A DNA stretch of 64,000 nucleotides from JAWKIJ01 sp041394325 (GTDB lineage: Bacteria > Actinomycetota > Acidimicrobiia > Acidimicrobiales > Microtrichaceae). The stretch's first letter is position 1. Each line of letters opens with the position of its first letter. Below the pieces are notes generated by a model. The model had not been told where the DNA came from and searched no databases. It was given only the letters and a program-made list of their open reading frames with translations. Shown in pieces: positions 52,451 through 62,243 of the stretch. Location: NCBI GenBank assembly GCA_041394325.1, contig JAWKIJ010000001.1, forward strand, positions 1,426,001 to 1,490,000. The letters are read 5' to 3'. The position numbers and the translations under genes were made by a program.

Positions 52451-54596
52451 ATGTTCGTCGGTTCGGAGGTCGGTGCGCTCGACGGGGCTCCTCGATGGTC
52501 GCGTGGGCTCAACGACAGCCAGGATGCGGCGGTCCGTTCGGAGGCGACGTCGTTGCTGGTCGTCGCGGGGAGCCGGAACCGGCAAGACCGCGACGCTCGC
52601 CGCACGGGTCGCCCGCCTCGTCGAGGAGGGGACCGATCCCTCACGGATCCTGTTGTTGACGTTCACCCGCCGCGCGGCCGAGATGGTCAACCGTGCCGGT
52701 GCGCTCGGCGACGCCAACGCCGCGAGCCGGGTGTGGGGTGGCACCTTCCATTCCGTCGCCAACCGCCTGTTGCGCCTCTACGGCCGCGGCGTCGGCCTCG
52801 ACCCGGCGTTCACCGTGCTGGACCAGGCCGACGCCTTGGAGATGTTCGGCCTGGTGCGGGCGTCGGCGGTCGACACATCGGGGACGCGGTTCCCCAAACG
52901 TGAGACCATCTCGGCGCTCTACGACCGGGTCGTGGGGACCCAACGTCCGCTGGTCGAGGTCGTGCAGGGCGAGTTCCCCTGGGTGAGCGGCCATCTCGAG
53001 GCGTTGCCGGCCCTGTTCGAGGACTACACACGTCGCAAACGTGCACGCCGGGTGCTCGACTACACCGACCTGTTGTTGTTCTGGCGGGGCATGCTCGCAT
53101 CCGCCGAGGTCGGCCCCGAGGTGGCGGGACGGTTCGACCACGTGTTGGTCGACGAGTTTCAGGACACCGACCCGGTGCAGGCCGACATCGTGCACCGTCT
53201 CGGCGACCTGGGTGTCGCCGTCACCGCGGTGGGCGACGATGCCCAGTCCATCTACGGGTTCCGGGCGGCGACGGTCGAGAACATGTGGCGTTTCGCCGAG
53301 CGGCGTCCCGGTGCGGTGCAGGTGACCCTCGAGGACAACTATCGCTCGATCGGCCCGGTGCTCGACGTGGCCAACGCCGTGCTCGGACAGTCCGACCGGC
53401 ACTTCACCAAGGTGCTTCGTCCGCATCGGAGCGGCACCCGTCGCCCCCGGTTGGTCACCTGTCACGACGAGGTCGCCCAGTCGACGGCGGTGGCCGATTC
53501 GATCCTCGACCTCCGCGAGGAGGGCGTGTCGTTGGCCGAGCAGGCGGTCCTTTTCCGAACCGGATACCACGCCGACCTCCTAGAGTTGGAGTTGGCCAAA
53601 CGTGACATCCCCTTCGTGAAGTGGGGCGGTCTGAAGTTCCTCGAGGCCGCGCACGTGAAGGACCTCGTCTCGTTGCTGCGCATCCTCGACAATCCGTTCG
53701 ACGAGCTGGCGTGGAGCCGGGTCTTGCGCAGCCTTCCCGGCGTCGGCCCCGCAACGGGCCGGCGGATCATGGAGGCGATCGGCCTCGACGGGGTCGACGG
53801 GTCGGTGGCGCCCGATCCTGCCGGTGTCGTGGCCGCCGGGGCGGTGCGTGCCACGGTCGCGAACCCCCTCGACCCCTTCCTCGACGGGGAGGTGCCGGTT
53901 CCCGCCGCCGCCCGCGAGGAGTACGCCTCGCTGGTGGAGGTCCTGGTGCAGTGCCGCGGTGCCGACGGAGCCGGCGCGCCACCGGTGGCGGTACAGGTGG
54001 AGCGGCTGGCCGATTGGAGCGAGGCGGGATTCGAGCGGCGGTACGACCGTCCCGAGATGCGTGCGGGCGATCTGCACCAGTTGCAGGTGAGCGCCACGGG
54101 TTACGAGTCGCGGTCCCGCTTCCTCACCGAGCTGATGCTCGAACCGCCCAGCGGAACGGGCGACCTGGCGGGCGAGCCGCATCTCGACGACGAGTGCCTC
54201 ACGCTGTCGACGGTCCATTCGGCGAAGGGGTGCGAGTGGTCGGCGGTGCACGTGCTCCACGCCGCCGACGGCAACTTCCCCGCGGATATGGCGCTGTCGA
54301 GTCCCGACGGGCTCGAGGAGGAGCGGCGGCTCATGTACGTGGCGCTCACCCGGGCCCGTGACGTGCTCGAGGTGTACGTGCCGTTGCGCTATCACCACAA
54401 GCGCCAGGGGGTGGGTGACCGGCACAATTTCGCGCCGATCAGCCGGTTCCTGTGGCCGGTTCGGTCCTTGTTCGACGAGGTGTCACCCGACCGGGCCGGC
54501 AGGGGACCCGATGGCGAGGGGAGCATCGACATCGGGGCCACGGTGTCGGTGGCCGACGAGGTCGACGCCATCACCTCGGGACTCTGGACGCTCTGA
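52451..54596 (+). CDS. UvrD/PcrA-like superfamily 1A helicase (one frame break)
   Basis: About 715 residues. GLNDSQDAAVRSEATSLLVV is the Q-motif region. After the break near 52571 the Walker A loop GAGTGKTATLAARVARLVEEG follows; one extra A in GGGGAGCC separates the two frames. Next are LLLTFTRRAAEMV, VDEFQDTDPVQADIV (motif II), GDDAQSIYGFRAAT (III), the 2A domain with LSTVHSAKGCEWSAVHVLH, and YVALTRARDVLEVY (VI). No nuclease domain is attached. The divergent Fe-S nuclease probably supplies that function. A hairpin follows at 54617. Confidence 0.9.
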
Positions 54597-54616
54597 GCGG
54601 CGCGTGGCCCGTGGGC

Positions 54617-54640
54617 GGGCGGCCTGGCTGGATGCCGCCC
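54617..54640 (+). terminator. Hairpin after the UvrD-like gene
   Basis: GGGCGGC and GCCGCCC enclose a 10-base loop and are followed by TCTCTT. It starts 20 bases after the helicase stop and lies between convergent genes. Confidence 0.5.
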
Positions 54641-54668
54641 TCTCTTCGCGCCCAAGTCAGAGGAGCCG

Positions 54669-55484
54669 CTACTCCCACGAGACCTTGGCCGCCTCCACGC
54701 TGAAGGCCTTCGCGGCGATGAGCGCGAACGTCAGCGAGAAGCCGAGCAGCACGGCGGCCGGCGCGGCGATCTCGGCGAAGCCCCCACCGTCGACGGTCGA
54801 GCGGAAGCCGCGCATCGCCCAGTACGCGGGTGTCGCGGGGGCGAGATGCTGCGCCCAGGTCGGCAGGGTCTGGACGGGGGTGAGCGCACCGCCGAGCCCG
54901 CTCAACAGCATCGCGCCCAGGTTGGTGAGCGCGTTGAGCTGCAGGACCGAACGGCACACCGCCAGCAACATGAACCCGAGGGTCACCTCCATCACCGTGA
55001 GGAGCGCGGCGACGGTGAGGAACGCGAACCATGAGCCCGCAACCTCCAGGTCGAAGAGCAGCGTGCCGAGGCCGAGGAGCACCGCGAGCTGGAACACGAG
55101 CGTGGCCGTGGGCACGATCGACTTGCCGACCATCAGTTCGGTGGTGTCGAGCGCCGTCGCCCGGAGCCGTTCCCACGTGTGCCATCCGTGCTCACGGAAT
55201 ACGGCGAAGCCGAGGTTGCCGACGAGGAACCCGCTGAACAGGACCGCTCCACCCGGTACCACCTGCGCCGCACCGTTGCCGCCCGAACCCTTCGCGTCGA
55301 CCAGGCCGAAGGCCCCCCTGGTGAACGCCATGTACGCGATCGGCATGATCGTGAACACCACGACGAACACGGGGTCGTTGCGGAGGATCCGCGCGTCGTG
55401 GCGAGCGATCGCCCCGATCCGCCCGAGGCGCCCGGAGCGTCGAGGCCACCGTCGCCGAGAGGTACCCGGGACGACCGTACTCAC
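54669..55484 (-). CDS. ABC-2 type transporter permease
   Basis: A 271-residue membrane subunit of an exporter. The cytoplasmic start (RIGAIARHDARILRNDPVFV) and first helix are typical of ABC-2 permeases; EHGWHTWERLRATALDTTEL is the coupling helix with the conserved W-E-R-L-R. Five or six helices follow, ending PAAVLLGFSLTFALIAAKAF. GTG 55484 overlaps the stop of the ATPase gene (GTGA), so the two form one transporter. The substrate (drug or lipid) is unknown. Confidence 0.9.
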   Translation of the reverse strand: MSTVVPGTSRRRWPRRSGRLGRIGAIARHDARILRNDPVFVVVFTIMPIAYMAFTRGAFGLVDAKGSGGNGAAQVVPGGAVLFSGFLVGNLGFAVFREHGWHTWERLRATALDTTELMVGKSIVPTATLVFQLAVLLGLGTLLFDLEVAGSWFAFLTVAALLTVMEVTLGFMLLAVCRSVLQLNALTNLGAMLLSGLGGALTPVQTLPTWAQHLAPATPAYWAMRGFRSTVDGGGFAEIAAPAAVLLGFSLTFALIAAKAFSVEAAKVSWE

Positions 55485-56491
55485 GGGGTCGCCCCGGGGT
55501 CGTCCGCGTCCGTCTCCTCGTCGGTGTAAGGGCGGCCGGTGAGAGCGGTGAAGACCTGCTCGAGGTTGGGGGTGGCCACGTCCACGTCGCGCACGCGGTC
55601 GGCGAGAGGCCCCAACGCGGTGACGACCTCGGCGATGGCCCGGCCCGGTAGCTGGCCGCGGACGGTCAGCCGGCAGCCGCCGTCGGTCCGGGCGACGGTC
55701 GCCGCCGTCGTCGTCGTCCCGGGGGATCCGGTGAGCGAGGTGGCCTCGAATCCGTTCGCGGCGAGTTGCGCCTCGTCGAGGCCGAGGTGGAACTCCACGA
55801 CGCTGTCGCCGTACCGCTCGACCAACTCGGCGGCGTGACCGCTGGTGACCACCTCGCCGTGGTCGATGATGACGACCGACGCGTCGAGTTGTTCGATCTC
55901 GTGCAGGTAGTGGGTGGAGTACAGGACCGCGGCACCTCGATCGGCCGCCAGCCGTCGCACCTCGGCCAGCAGGTGGTTGCGGGTGGTGACGTCCACGCCG
56001 GTGGTCGGTTCGTCCATCAGCACGACCGCGGGATGGTGCATCAGTGCCATCGCGGTGTGGACGCGACGTCGCTCACCACCGGACAGGTCGTGTGCCGGTC
56101 GCGTGAGCAGGTGGGCAAGGTCCAGCGAGCCGGCGACCTCGTCGATGCGCGCCGCGCGGAGCGGGCCGCGCAGTCCGGCGAGGTCGGCGAAGAGCACGAG
56201 GTTCTCCCACACGGTGATCGTGGGGTACACAGCGGTCTCCTGACCGGCGAGACCCACTTTGGATCGTGTGGTGCGCCCACCCTGTTCGACGTCGACACCG
56301 TCGACCCGCACCGTGCCCGAATCCGCCCGGAGCAACGACGCGACGATCGACACCAGCGTGGTCTTGCCCGCACCGTTGGGGCCCAGCAGGCCGCACACCT
56401 CACCGGAGGCCACGTCGAAGGAAACTCCGCGGAGCGCCCGGTGCGACCCGTACGACTTGTGCACCGAGTCGATCTCGAGCATGGCCACCAT
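55481..56491 (-). CDS. ABC transporter ATP-binding protein (DrrA-like)
   Basis: A 336-residue ATPase. Walker A is LLGPNGAGKTTLVSIVA, the Q-loop is in GLAGQETAVYPTITVWENL, the signature is LSGGERRRVHTAMAL, Walker B VVLMDEPTTGVD, and the switch His STHYLHEIEQ. The C-terminal 100 residues after the ATPase core end NLEQVFTALTGRPYTDEE, the L-E-x-x-F motif of drug-export ATPases of the DrrA/CcmA type. GGGAGG stands 9 bases before ATG 56491; ATG 56482 is an alternative. Confidence 0.92.
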   Translation of the reverse strand: MVAMLEIDSVHKSYGSHRALRGVSFDVASGEVCGLLGPNGAGKTTLVSIVASLLRADSGTVRVDGVDVEQGGRTTRSKVGLAGQETAVYPTITVWENLVLFADLAGLRGPLRAARIDEVAGSLDLAHLLTRPAHDLSGGERRRVHTAMALMHHPAVVLMDEPTTGVDVTTRNHLLAEVRRLAADRGAAVLYSTHYLHEIEQLDASVVIIDHGEVVTSGHAAELVERYGDSVVEFHLGLDEAQLAANGFEATSLTGSPGTTTTAATVARTDGGCRLTVRGQLPGRAIAEVVTALGPLADRVRDVDVATPNLEQVFTALTGRPYTDEETDADDPGATP

Positions 56492-56548
56492 GGGTCGGAG
56501 CCTCCCAGAACCGCGCCGACGATGTCGAGGACGTCCGTCTCGGGCCAC

Positions 56549-58132
56549 TCAGCGGGTGGTGACCGTCACGTCGTCGGACCCGGTCTCGGGGCGGTCCGCG
56601 CTGCCGTTGTCGGGGTCGGCGGTGGTCGCGGTCGAGTCCACCTCGTCGGCGGTGGTGGTCGTGACTCCGGTCCCCTCCTCTATGGGTTCGTCCAGGAAGT
56701 CGGCGGGGCGCAGGCGAGAGGGATCCGACACGGTGTGGCGTCGGATCACGAGGTCGCCGCGGGTGCCGATCACCTCCAGTTCGTCGATCGTCATCAGGTG
56801 TCCGTTCCGGAAGCGCAACAACGCGGCGGAGGACGGAAGGTCCGCCTCGACGAGCAGCGATCCCAGACCGGTGGCCCCTGTCGAGCCGACCATCCACGCG
56901 ACCGTGTCGTCGCGTACGCCGAGGCGTGTCCGGTGTCCGTGCCCGGCCACCGCGGCCTTCACCCTCCCGGCGACCGCACCGATCATGAAGGGATCGTGCA
57001 CGGCCACGAGATCGGGGTGTTCGGCCGCGACGATCCTGCGCAGAGCCGGGAACGCGTTCCGTTGGCGACGGTTTCGTTGGGTGAGGGTGACCGGCTCGGC
57101 CTGGGTGATCACGGGGTCGTCGAAGCCTACGATCCGAACCGAACCCACGGTCACCTCGGTCCGGTCGAGAGCGAGCACCCCCGGCTTGGACTTGATCGCC
57201 GTCCGGTTCTCGTCGGTGTCGTGGTTGCCGGCGACGTAGAGGTAGGGCACGCCGAAGTCGGCGAGCTGGTCGGCGAACACCCCTTCGAACCGCGTGCCGA
57301 ACGACGTGGTGTCACCGGTGTCCAACACTGCATCGACGTCGAAGTCCGCCGCGAGGCGACGTGCGAGTTGCGCGCCCAACGGGTTGAGGTGCAGATCGGA
57401 GATGTGCAGGATCACCGTGTCGGCCTCGGAGTCGGCGATCCTGTCCGACAATGCGACCGAGTACAGCGACGACACCTTCTCGGCCAGGACCGACGCTCGT
57501 TCGGCGATCGGCCCGGCGCTCCCCGACACCGCTGCGAGCATCTGGCGACCCGAGGTGATCGGTCCCGAGTACGTGAGCTCGTCGAATGCCTTGGGGTCGA
57601 AGCCGACCGCGGTCGAGCCGGCGAGTGCTCCGCCGATCACGGCACCTCCCAGCAGGCCGATCAGCGCGGTCCGTGGACGGCGGCGGAACAGGGCGAGCGA
57701 CGCGACCAGGCCGACGAGCGCGGCGGTCAGGACGAGCCGTACGGCCGCGTGGGTGAGCGCCGGTGTGAGATCGCGGCGGACCGAGTCGCCGATGGCGTCG
57801 CGGTCGATGGTGCCCGTCTTCGTGAACAGGCTCTCGACGCGCAGGGAGCGGAGTTCGAGGGAGACCTGGACCGGTCCGCGGTGCGTGGCCGCGGAGGCCG
57901 TGCCGATGGGTGGGAGCGCAAGGACGGTCCGACCGGACGTGGCGGGTTCGAACCGGATGGCGAGCGAACCGGGCCCGACCGTCTCGGTGGCGGTGCCCAG
58001 GCGCGGCGCGAGAAGGAGCACGGCCGTTCCCAGCACCGCGACCCGAACGACCATGAACAGGGCACGGAGCGCCGTTGCGGGCAGGTGCCGCGTCGGTTCC
58101 GGTGTCGCGTCCGGCACCGGGTCGTCGCTCAC
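56549..58132 (-). CDS. Membrane-bound metallophosphoesterase
   Basis: A 527-residue protein. A membrane helix near the start (ALFMVVRVAVLGTAVLLLAP), an outside domain, and two more helices (VRLVLTAALVGLVASLALF and IGLLGGAVIGGALAGSTAVG) lead to a calcineurin-like domain. VILHISDLHLNPLGAQLARR, VLDTGDTTSFGTRF, VAGNHDTDE, VAVHDP and AGHGHRTRLG hold the metal ligands. The end is a Thr/Asp-rich tail. GTG 58132 was chosen since TAGGGT (58145-58140) ends 7 bases upstream. The substrate is unknown. Confidence 0.85.
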   Translation of the reverse strand: MSDDPVPDATPEPTRHLPATALRALFMVVRVAVLGTAVLLLAPRLGTATETVGPGSLAIRFEPATSGRTVLALPPIGTASAATHRGPVQVSLELRSLRVESLFTKTGTIDRDAIGDSVRRDLTPALTHAAVRLVLTAALVGLVASLALFRRRPRTALIGLLGGAVIGGALAGSTAVGFDPKAFDELTYSGPITSGRQMLAAVSGSAGPIAERASVLAEKVSSLYSVALSDRIADSEADTVILHISDLHLNPLGAQLARRLAADFDVDAVLDTGDTTSFGTRFEGVFADQLADFGVPYLYVAGNHDTDENRTAIKSKPGVLALDRTEVTVGSVRIVGFDDPVITQAEPVTLTQRNRRQRNAFPALRRIVAAEHPDLVAVHDPFMIGAVAGRVKAAVAGHGHRTRLGVRDDTVAWMVGSTGATGLGSLLVEADLPSSAALLRFRNGHLMTIDELEVIGTRGDLVIRRHTVSDPSRLRPADFLDEPIEEGTGVTTTTADEVDSTATTADPDNGSADRPETGSDDVTVTTR

Positions 58133-58139
58133 ACGCGCC

Positions 58140-58145
58140 ACCCTA
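58140..58145 (-). promoter_or_regulatory. -10 box (TAGGGT) of the metallophosphoesterase gene
   Basis: On the minus strand TAGGGT ends 7 bases before GTG 58132. It favours this start over GTG 58141, which overlaps the box. Confidence 0.5.
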
Positions 58146-58283
58146 GGAGGGTGCGCCGGGGACGGGCCGCGTCGTCGTACGGCCCATCCGAGGTCGCTTC
58201 CGGGCAGGGGTAGGCCGGAATCGCGGCCTCAGACCGTCGGGTACGGCCCCACACCGGTGGATCGAGACCGGGCAGGTCCCGGC

Positions 58284-61200
58284 TCAACTCGCACCGGCGA
58301 GGCGGCGGATCCGGCGTTCGATCCGCACGGCGCTGACCGGGGTCGCGGTGCCGAGGTGCTGTGCGAACGTAGCGACGCGCAGTTCCTCCAGGCTCCACGC
58401 GAGGGCCTCGACCTCGGGCGACCACGGCACCGTCTCGCACAGCCGATCGTATGCGGCTTCGACCGACCGGCAGGTGTGCGTCCGGCGACCGTCGCGGGCG
58501 ATGTCGTTGCCGGCGGTTGCCAGCCGGTGCTCCAACGCCGTCAGATAGCGCGTGAGGTCGGCCAGGCGCTCGTGACCGACGGCCGTGAGATATCCCTCGA
58601 ACACCAACCGGTCGAGATGTTCGGTCGCGTCACGGACGGTCGTATCCAGGCGTTCGGAGTACATGGACGCGAGCCGTGTGCGGATCGCGGCGATCGCCTC
58701 GAGGTGCCGTACCGCGTGGCGGCCGATCTCCGCGATCAGGCCTCCGAGCCGGTCGGCGACCTCGGCCCGGAGGCGGTCGAAGTCCTCGGCGTCGGTCGGA
58801 AGAGGACCGTGAGCGGTCATCACCGCGTCGAGTGCGCAGTGCACGACGTCGTGATACCAGTCGACCTTGCGTTGCACCCCCGTGGTGTCCATCAGGCGTC
58901 GGTCCCGGTCGGTCAACGCCGCGTCGACGGCGCGGGCAGGGGCGTGTGCCCCCAGCCGCAGGAGGCGCCGGATCCCGTCCCAGTTGGTGGTCGCCTGCTC
59001 CCCTACGGTCGCACACATCACCACGTCGACTCGACCGTCCCGGTCGGCCAGCGCCGGATAGGCCCGTCCAACACCGGTCGAGTCGCTCACTACCGCCGGC
59101 AGTGGCGGCGAGGGCCACGTCGTCAGGCCCTCGCGCATCAGATCGGCGCCCAGCGCCGCGGAATCCGAACGCGACACGTCGGCGAAGCGGGCGGCGAGCC
59201 CTGCCAGGTCCGGGCCCGACCCGAGCTCGGATCCCGCGGCATCGACGACCCGAAAGGTCGGTCGCAGCCGGGCGGGCAACCGCTCGATCGCCAGGGCATC
59301 GGGGGGCAGCGGATCGCTGAGCATCGCGTTCAAGGCTGCCCGCACCCCGACCACCGGACCGGTGCCCGAGGTCGGGTCGAGTGTCGCGGCGACCTCTGCG
59401 GCGACTTCGGGGATCGGGACGAACAGCCGCCGGAGAGGCTTGGGCATCGTGCGCAGCAGCGCCTCGACCAACTCGACGCGCAGCCCCGGCACGAGCCAGT
59501 CGAACTCGTCCTGGGAGAGACGGGCGATCGCGGCGACCGGGACGGTGATCACGACCCCGTCGCGCTCGTCGACGGGGTCGTACTCGTAGTCGACCCCAAG
59601 CCGCAGACCCGCGGTCTCCCAGGTTTCGGGGAACCCGGTCGTGTCGAGGTCCGCCTCGACGTCGGCGTCGACCAGATCGCGTACCGACAGGCACAGCAGG
59701 TCGGGATGTTCGGTCCGCGCCTGCTGCCACCACTTGTCGAATGCCGCGGCGGAGGTGACGTGTGGGGGAATCCGCTCGTCGAACCAGTCGTACAGGCGAT
59801 CCCTTTCGACGAGCAGGTCGCCGCGACGGGTGCGAGCAACCAGGCGCTCGGCCTCGGCGCGGACCTCCCGGTTGTGCTCGACGAAGCGGTGGTGGGTGTC
59901 CCAGTCGTCGAGCACCAGCGCGTGGTGCACGAACATCTCTCGCGCGCCGGTCGGGTCGATGCGGGCGAGCCCGACCCGTCGCCGTGGCTCCAGCACGACG
60001 CCGTAGAGGGTGATCCGCTCGAGGGTGTGCGCGGCACCGCGGGCGCGGTCCCATTCCGGTTCGCTGTGGCTGCGCCGCACCAGGTGCGCGCCGACGCGTT
60101 CGATCCAGCGGACCTGTACCGGTGCCACGGTGTGTGCCCACATGCGGTTGGTCTCCACGAGCTCCGCGGCCATCACCCACGGTGGCGGCGCCTTGGAGGT
60201 GACCGAGTCGCGGCCGATCGCGAACGTCGCCTGTCGCGCCCCCCGGTACTCGCGAACGCCGCGTCGGTGCCGGTCGGCGTCGCCCCTGGCCCCTCGTCCG
60301 GAGGGGGACCCCGGGACGCCGGCACGCTCGCGGTCGTCGCGTTCGCCGATGTGGGACAGCAGACCGGCCAACAACGCCCGGTGGATCGAGTCCTCCGACG
60401 CGGCGACGGTGTTCGGGCGTTCGCCGAGGTCGCGCATCGCGGACAGGAGTTGGCCGTGCAGGTCCTGCCATTCCCTCACCCGGACCGGGTTGAGGAACTC
60501 GTCGCGGCACATCCGCCGGAACCGGTTGCCCGAGTGTTCGGCCCGTCGCACCTCGAGATGACGCCAGAGATTCAGCAGGGAGAGGAAGTCCGAGGAAGGG
60601 TGTGCGTGCACCGCGTGTGCCTGACGTGCGGCGTCACGGCGATCCGCCGGGCTTTCGCGGGGTCGGGGATGGAGAGTGCCGCGACGATGACCGAGACCTC
60701 CGCCAGTGCCCTCCGCGGCCGCGGCGAGCAGCATGCGGCCGAGTCGCGGATCGATCGGCAGGCGGGCAAGGCGACGTCCGATGGGCGTGACCCATCCCCG
60801 GGCGGTGCTCGGCAGCGACGGGTCGACGGCCCCCAACTCCTCGAGCAGCGCGATGCCGTCGCGGACGTTGCGATCGGGTGGAGGGTCGATGAAGGGGAAT
60901 CCCCTGACCTCGCCGAGACGGAGCGTCGCCATCTGCAGGACCACGGCCGCGAGGTTGGTCCGCTGTACCTCCGGCTGGGTGAACTCGGGCCGGGCGTCGA
61001 AGTCGTCGAGGGAGTAGAGCCGGATGCACACACCCGGTCCGGTTCGGCCGCACCGTCCGGCGCGTTGGTTGGCCGACGCCTGGCTGACGGGTTCTACGGG
61101 GAGGCGTTGCACCTTGGTGCGGGCGCTGTAGCGGGAGACGCGCGCGGTCCCCACGTCGATCACGGCGTCGATGCCCGGCACGGTGATCGAGGTCTCCGCG

Positions 61201-62117
61201 ACGTTGGTTGCGATCACGATGCGGCGACCACGGTGGGCCTGGAACACGCGTTGCTGTTCGGCATTGGAGAGTCGGGCGAACAACGGGAACACCTCGGTGT
61301 CGGCGAGGCCGAGGTCCCCGATCGCCGCGGCGGCGTCGCGGATCTCCCGTTCGCCGCTGCAGAAGACCAACATGTCACCGCGGTGCTCGCGATGCAGTTC
61401 GCGTACCGCGTCGCAGATGGCGGTGTTCTGATCGCGCGGCGCGACGTCATCTGCGTGGTCGGTCGGAGTGCCGCCGGGGTCGAGGGGGCGGTAGCGGATC
61501 TCGACGGGGTGGCTGCGGCCCTCCACCTCGATCACGGGTGCGTCGTCGAAGTGGGCAGCGAAGCGCGCGGTGTCGATGGTCGCCGAGGTGACGATCACGT
61601 GAAGGTCGGGCCGGCGGGGGAGCAGACCCTTGAGGTAGCCCAGCAGGAAGTCGACGTTGAGCGAGCGCTCATGCGCTTCGTCGACGATCAACGTGTCGTA
61701 GCGGCGGAGCTCGCGATCGCGACGGATCTCCGACAACAGGATGCCGTCGGTCATCACCTTCACCCGAGTCGGGGGCGCCACCTCCCCGGTGAAGCGGACC
61801 TTGACGCCGACCCGTCCCTCCCACGCGGGGCCCAATTCGTCGGCGAGCCGTGCGCCGATCGCCCGCGCGGCGATGCGTCGGGGCTGGGTGTGACCGATCC
61901 AGCGGTGTCGGCCGTTCCGTTCGTCGAGTGAGCCCCGGCCCGCTTCCAGGCACAACTTGGGCAACTGGGTGCTCTTTCCCGATCCCGTCGCGCCCGCCAC
62001 CACCAGCACCTGATGGTGGGTGATCGCCTCGATCAACTCGTCGCGTCGCGCGGTGATGGGCAGGTCCGGATAGCCGATGGCCTGTGCCGCGTCGACGGGT
62101 CCGGGTGTGGCGGCCAT
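58284..62117 (-). CDS. hrpA: ATP-dependent RNA helicase HrpA
   Basis: A 1277-residue DEAH-box helicase. Motif I VVAGATGSGKSTQLPKLCLE, DTLIVDEAHERSLNVDFLLG, VIVTSATIDTARFAAHF, VIATNVAETSITVPGIDAVI, and SQASANQRAGRCGRTGPGVC are all present. The OB-fold and HrpA C-terminal regions follow (PPPWVMAAELVETNRMWAH). Between about 60660 and 60712 the protein reads out of family register for about 17 residues. Another frame there gives ALAEVSVIVAALSIPDP, so two compensating indels are likely and the long frame stays open. TAGCCT (62129-62124) ends 6 bases before ATG 62117. Confidence 0.93.
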   Translation of the reverse strand: MAATPGPVDAAQAIGYPDLPITARRDELIEAITHHQVLVVAGATGSGKSTQLPKLCLEAGRGSLDERNGRHRWIGHTQPRRIAARAIGARLADELGPAWEGRVGVKVRFTGEVAPPTRVKVMTDGILLSEIRRDRELRRYDTLIVDEAHERSLNVDFLLGYLKGLLPRRPDLHVIVTSATIDTARFAAHFDDAPVIEVEGRSHPVEIRYRPLDPGGTPTDHADDVAPRDQNTAICDAVRELHREHRGDMLVFCSGEREIRDAAAAIGDLGLADTEVFPLFARLSNAEQQRVFQAHRGRRIVIATNVAETSITVPGIDAVIDVGTARVSRYSARTKVQRLPVEPVSQASANQRAGRCGRTGPGVCIRLYSLDDFDARPEFTQPEVQRTNLAAVVLQMATLRLGEVRGFPFIDPPPDRNVRDGIALLEELGAVDPSLPSTARGWVTPIGRRLARLPIDPRLGRMLLAAAAEGTGGGLGHRRGTLHPRPRESPADRRDAARQAHAVHAHPSSDFLSLLNLWRHLEVRRAEHSGNRFRRMCRDEFLNPVRVREWQDLHGQLLSAMRDLGERPNTVAASEDSIHRALLAGLLSHIGERDDRERAGVPGSPSGRGARGDADRHRRGVREYRGARQATFAIGRDSVTSKAPPPWVMAAELVETNRMWAHTVAPVQVRWIERVGAHLVRRSHSEPEWDRARGAAHTLERITLYGVVLEPRRRVGLARIDPTGAREMFVHHALVLDDWDTHHRFVEHNREVRAEAERLVARTRRGDLLVERDRLYDWFDERIPPHVTSAAAFDKWWQQARTEHPDLLCLSVRDLVDADVEADLDTTGFPETWETAGLRLGVDYEYDPVDERDGVVITVPVAAIARLSQDEFDWLVPGLRVELVEALLRTMPKPLRRLFVPIPEVAAEVAATLDPTSGTGPVVGVRAALNAMLSDPLPPDALAIERLPARLRPTFRVVDAAGSELGSGPDLAGLAARFADVSRSDSAALGADLMREGLTTWPSPPLPAVVSDSTGVGRAYPALADRDGRVDVVMCATVGEQATTNWDGIRRLLRLGAHAPARAVDAALTDRDRRLMDTTGVQRKVDWYHDVVHCALDAVMTAHGPLPTDAEDFDRLRAEVADRLGGLIAEIGRHAVRHLEAIAAIRTRLASMYSERLDTTVRDATEHLDRLVFEGYLTAVGHERLADLTRYLTALEHRLATAGNDIARDGRRTHTCRSVEAAYDRLCETVPWSPEVEALAWSLEELRVATFAQHLGTATPVSAVRIERRIRRLAGAS

Positions 62118-62123
62118 CTCGAA

Positions 62124-62129
62124 AGGCTA
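62124..62129 (-). promoter_or_regulatory. -10 box (TAGCCT) of hrpA
   Basis: On the minus strand TAGCCT ends 6 bases before ATG 62117; leaderless layout. Confidence 0.55.
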
Positions 62130-62230
62130 CGGGTGCGCCTTCGCCGGCATTCGGGTGGGCTCACATCCTCCCGGCGCCTGCCGAGGGGCGATGCGGGCGC
62201 GGTTGGCTGCTGCCTGTCACCCCTCGTCCG

Positions 62231-62236
62231 TAAGGT
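62231..62236 (+). promoter_or_regulatory. -10 box (TAAGGT) of rmuC
   Basis: TAAGGT ends 7 bases before ATG 62244; leaderless layout with no Shine-Dalgarno site. Confidence 0.55.
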
Positions 62237-62243
62237 CCCGCCG

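Noticed and set aside
12602..60712. Reading the frame-broken genes as true pseudogenes
   Set aside because: The breaks are isolated 1-2 base events in G/C runs, hit essential genes, and leave both sides in full family register.
57294..61931. Plus-strand open frame of 1545 codons antisense to the metallophosphoesterase and hrpA genes
   Set aside because: It is antisense to two genes with full motifs; its translation is Arg/Ser-rich with no domain. High GC leaves long antisense frames open.
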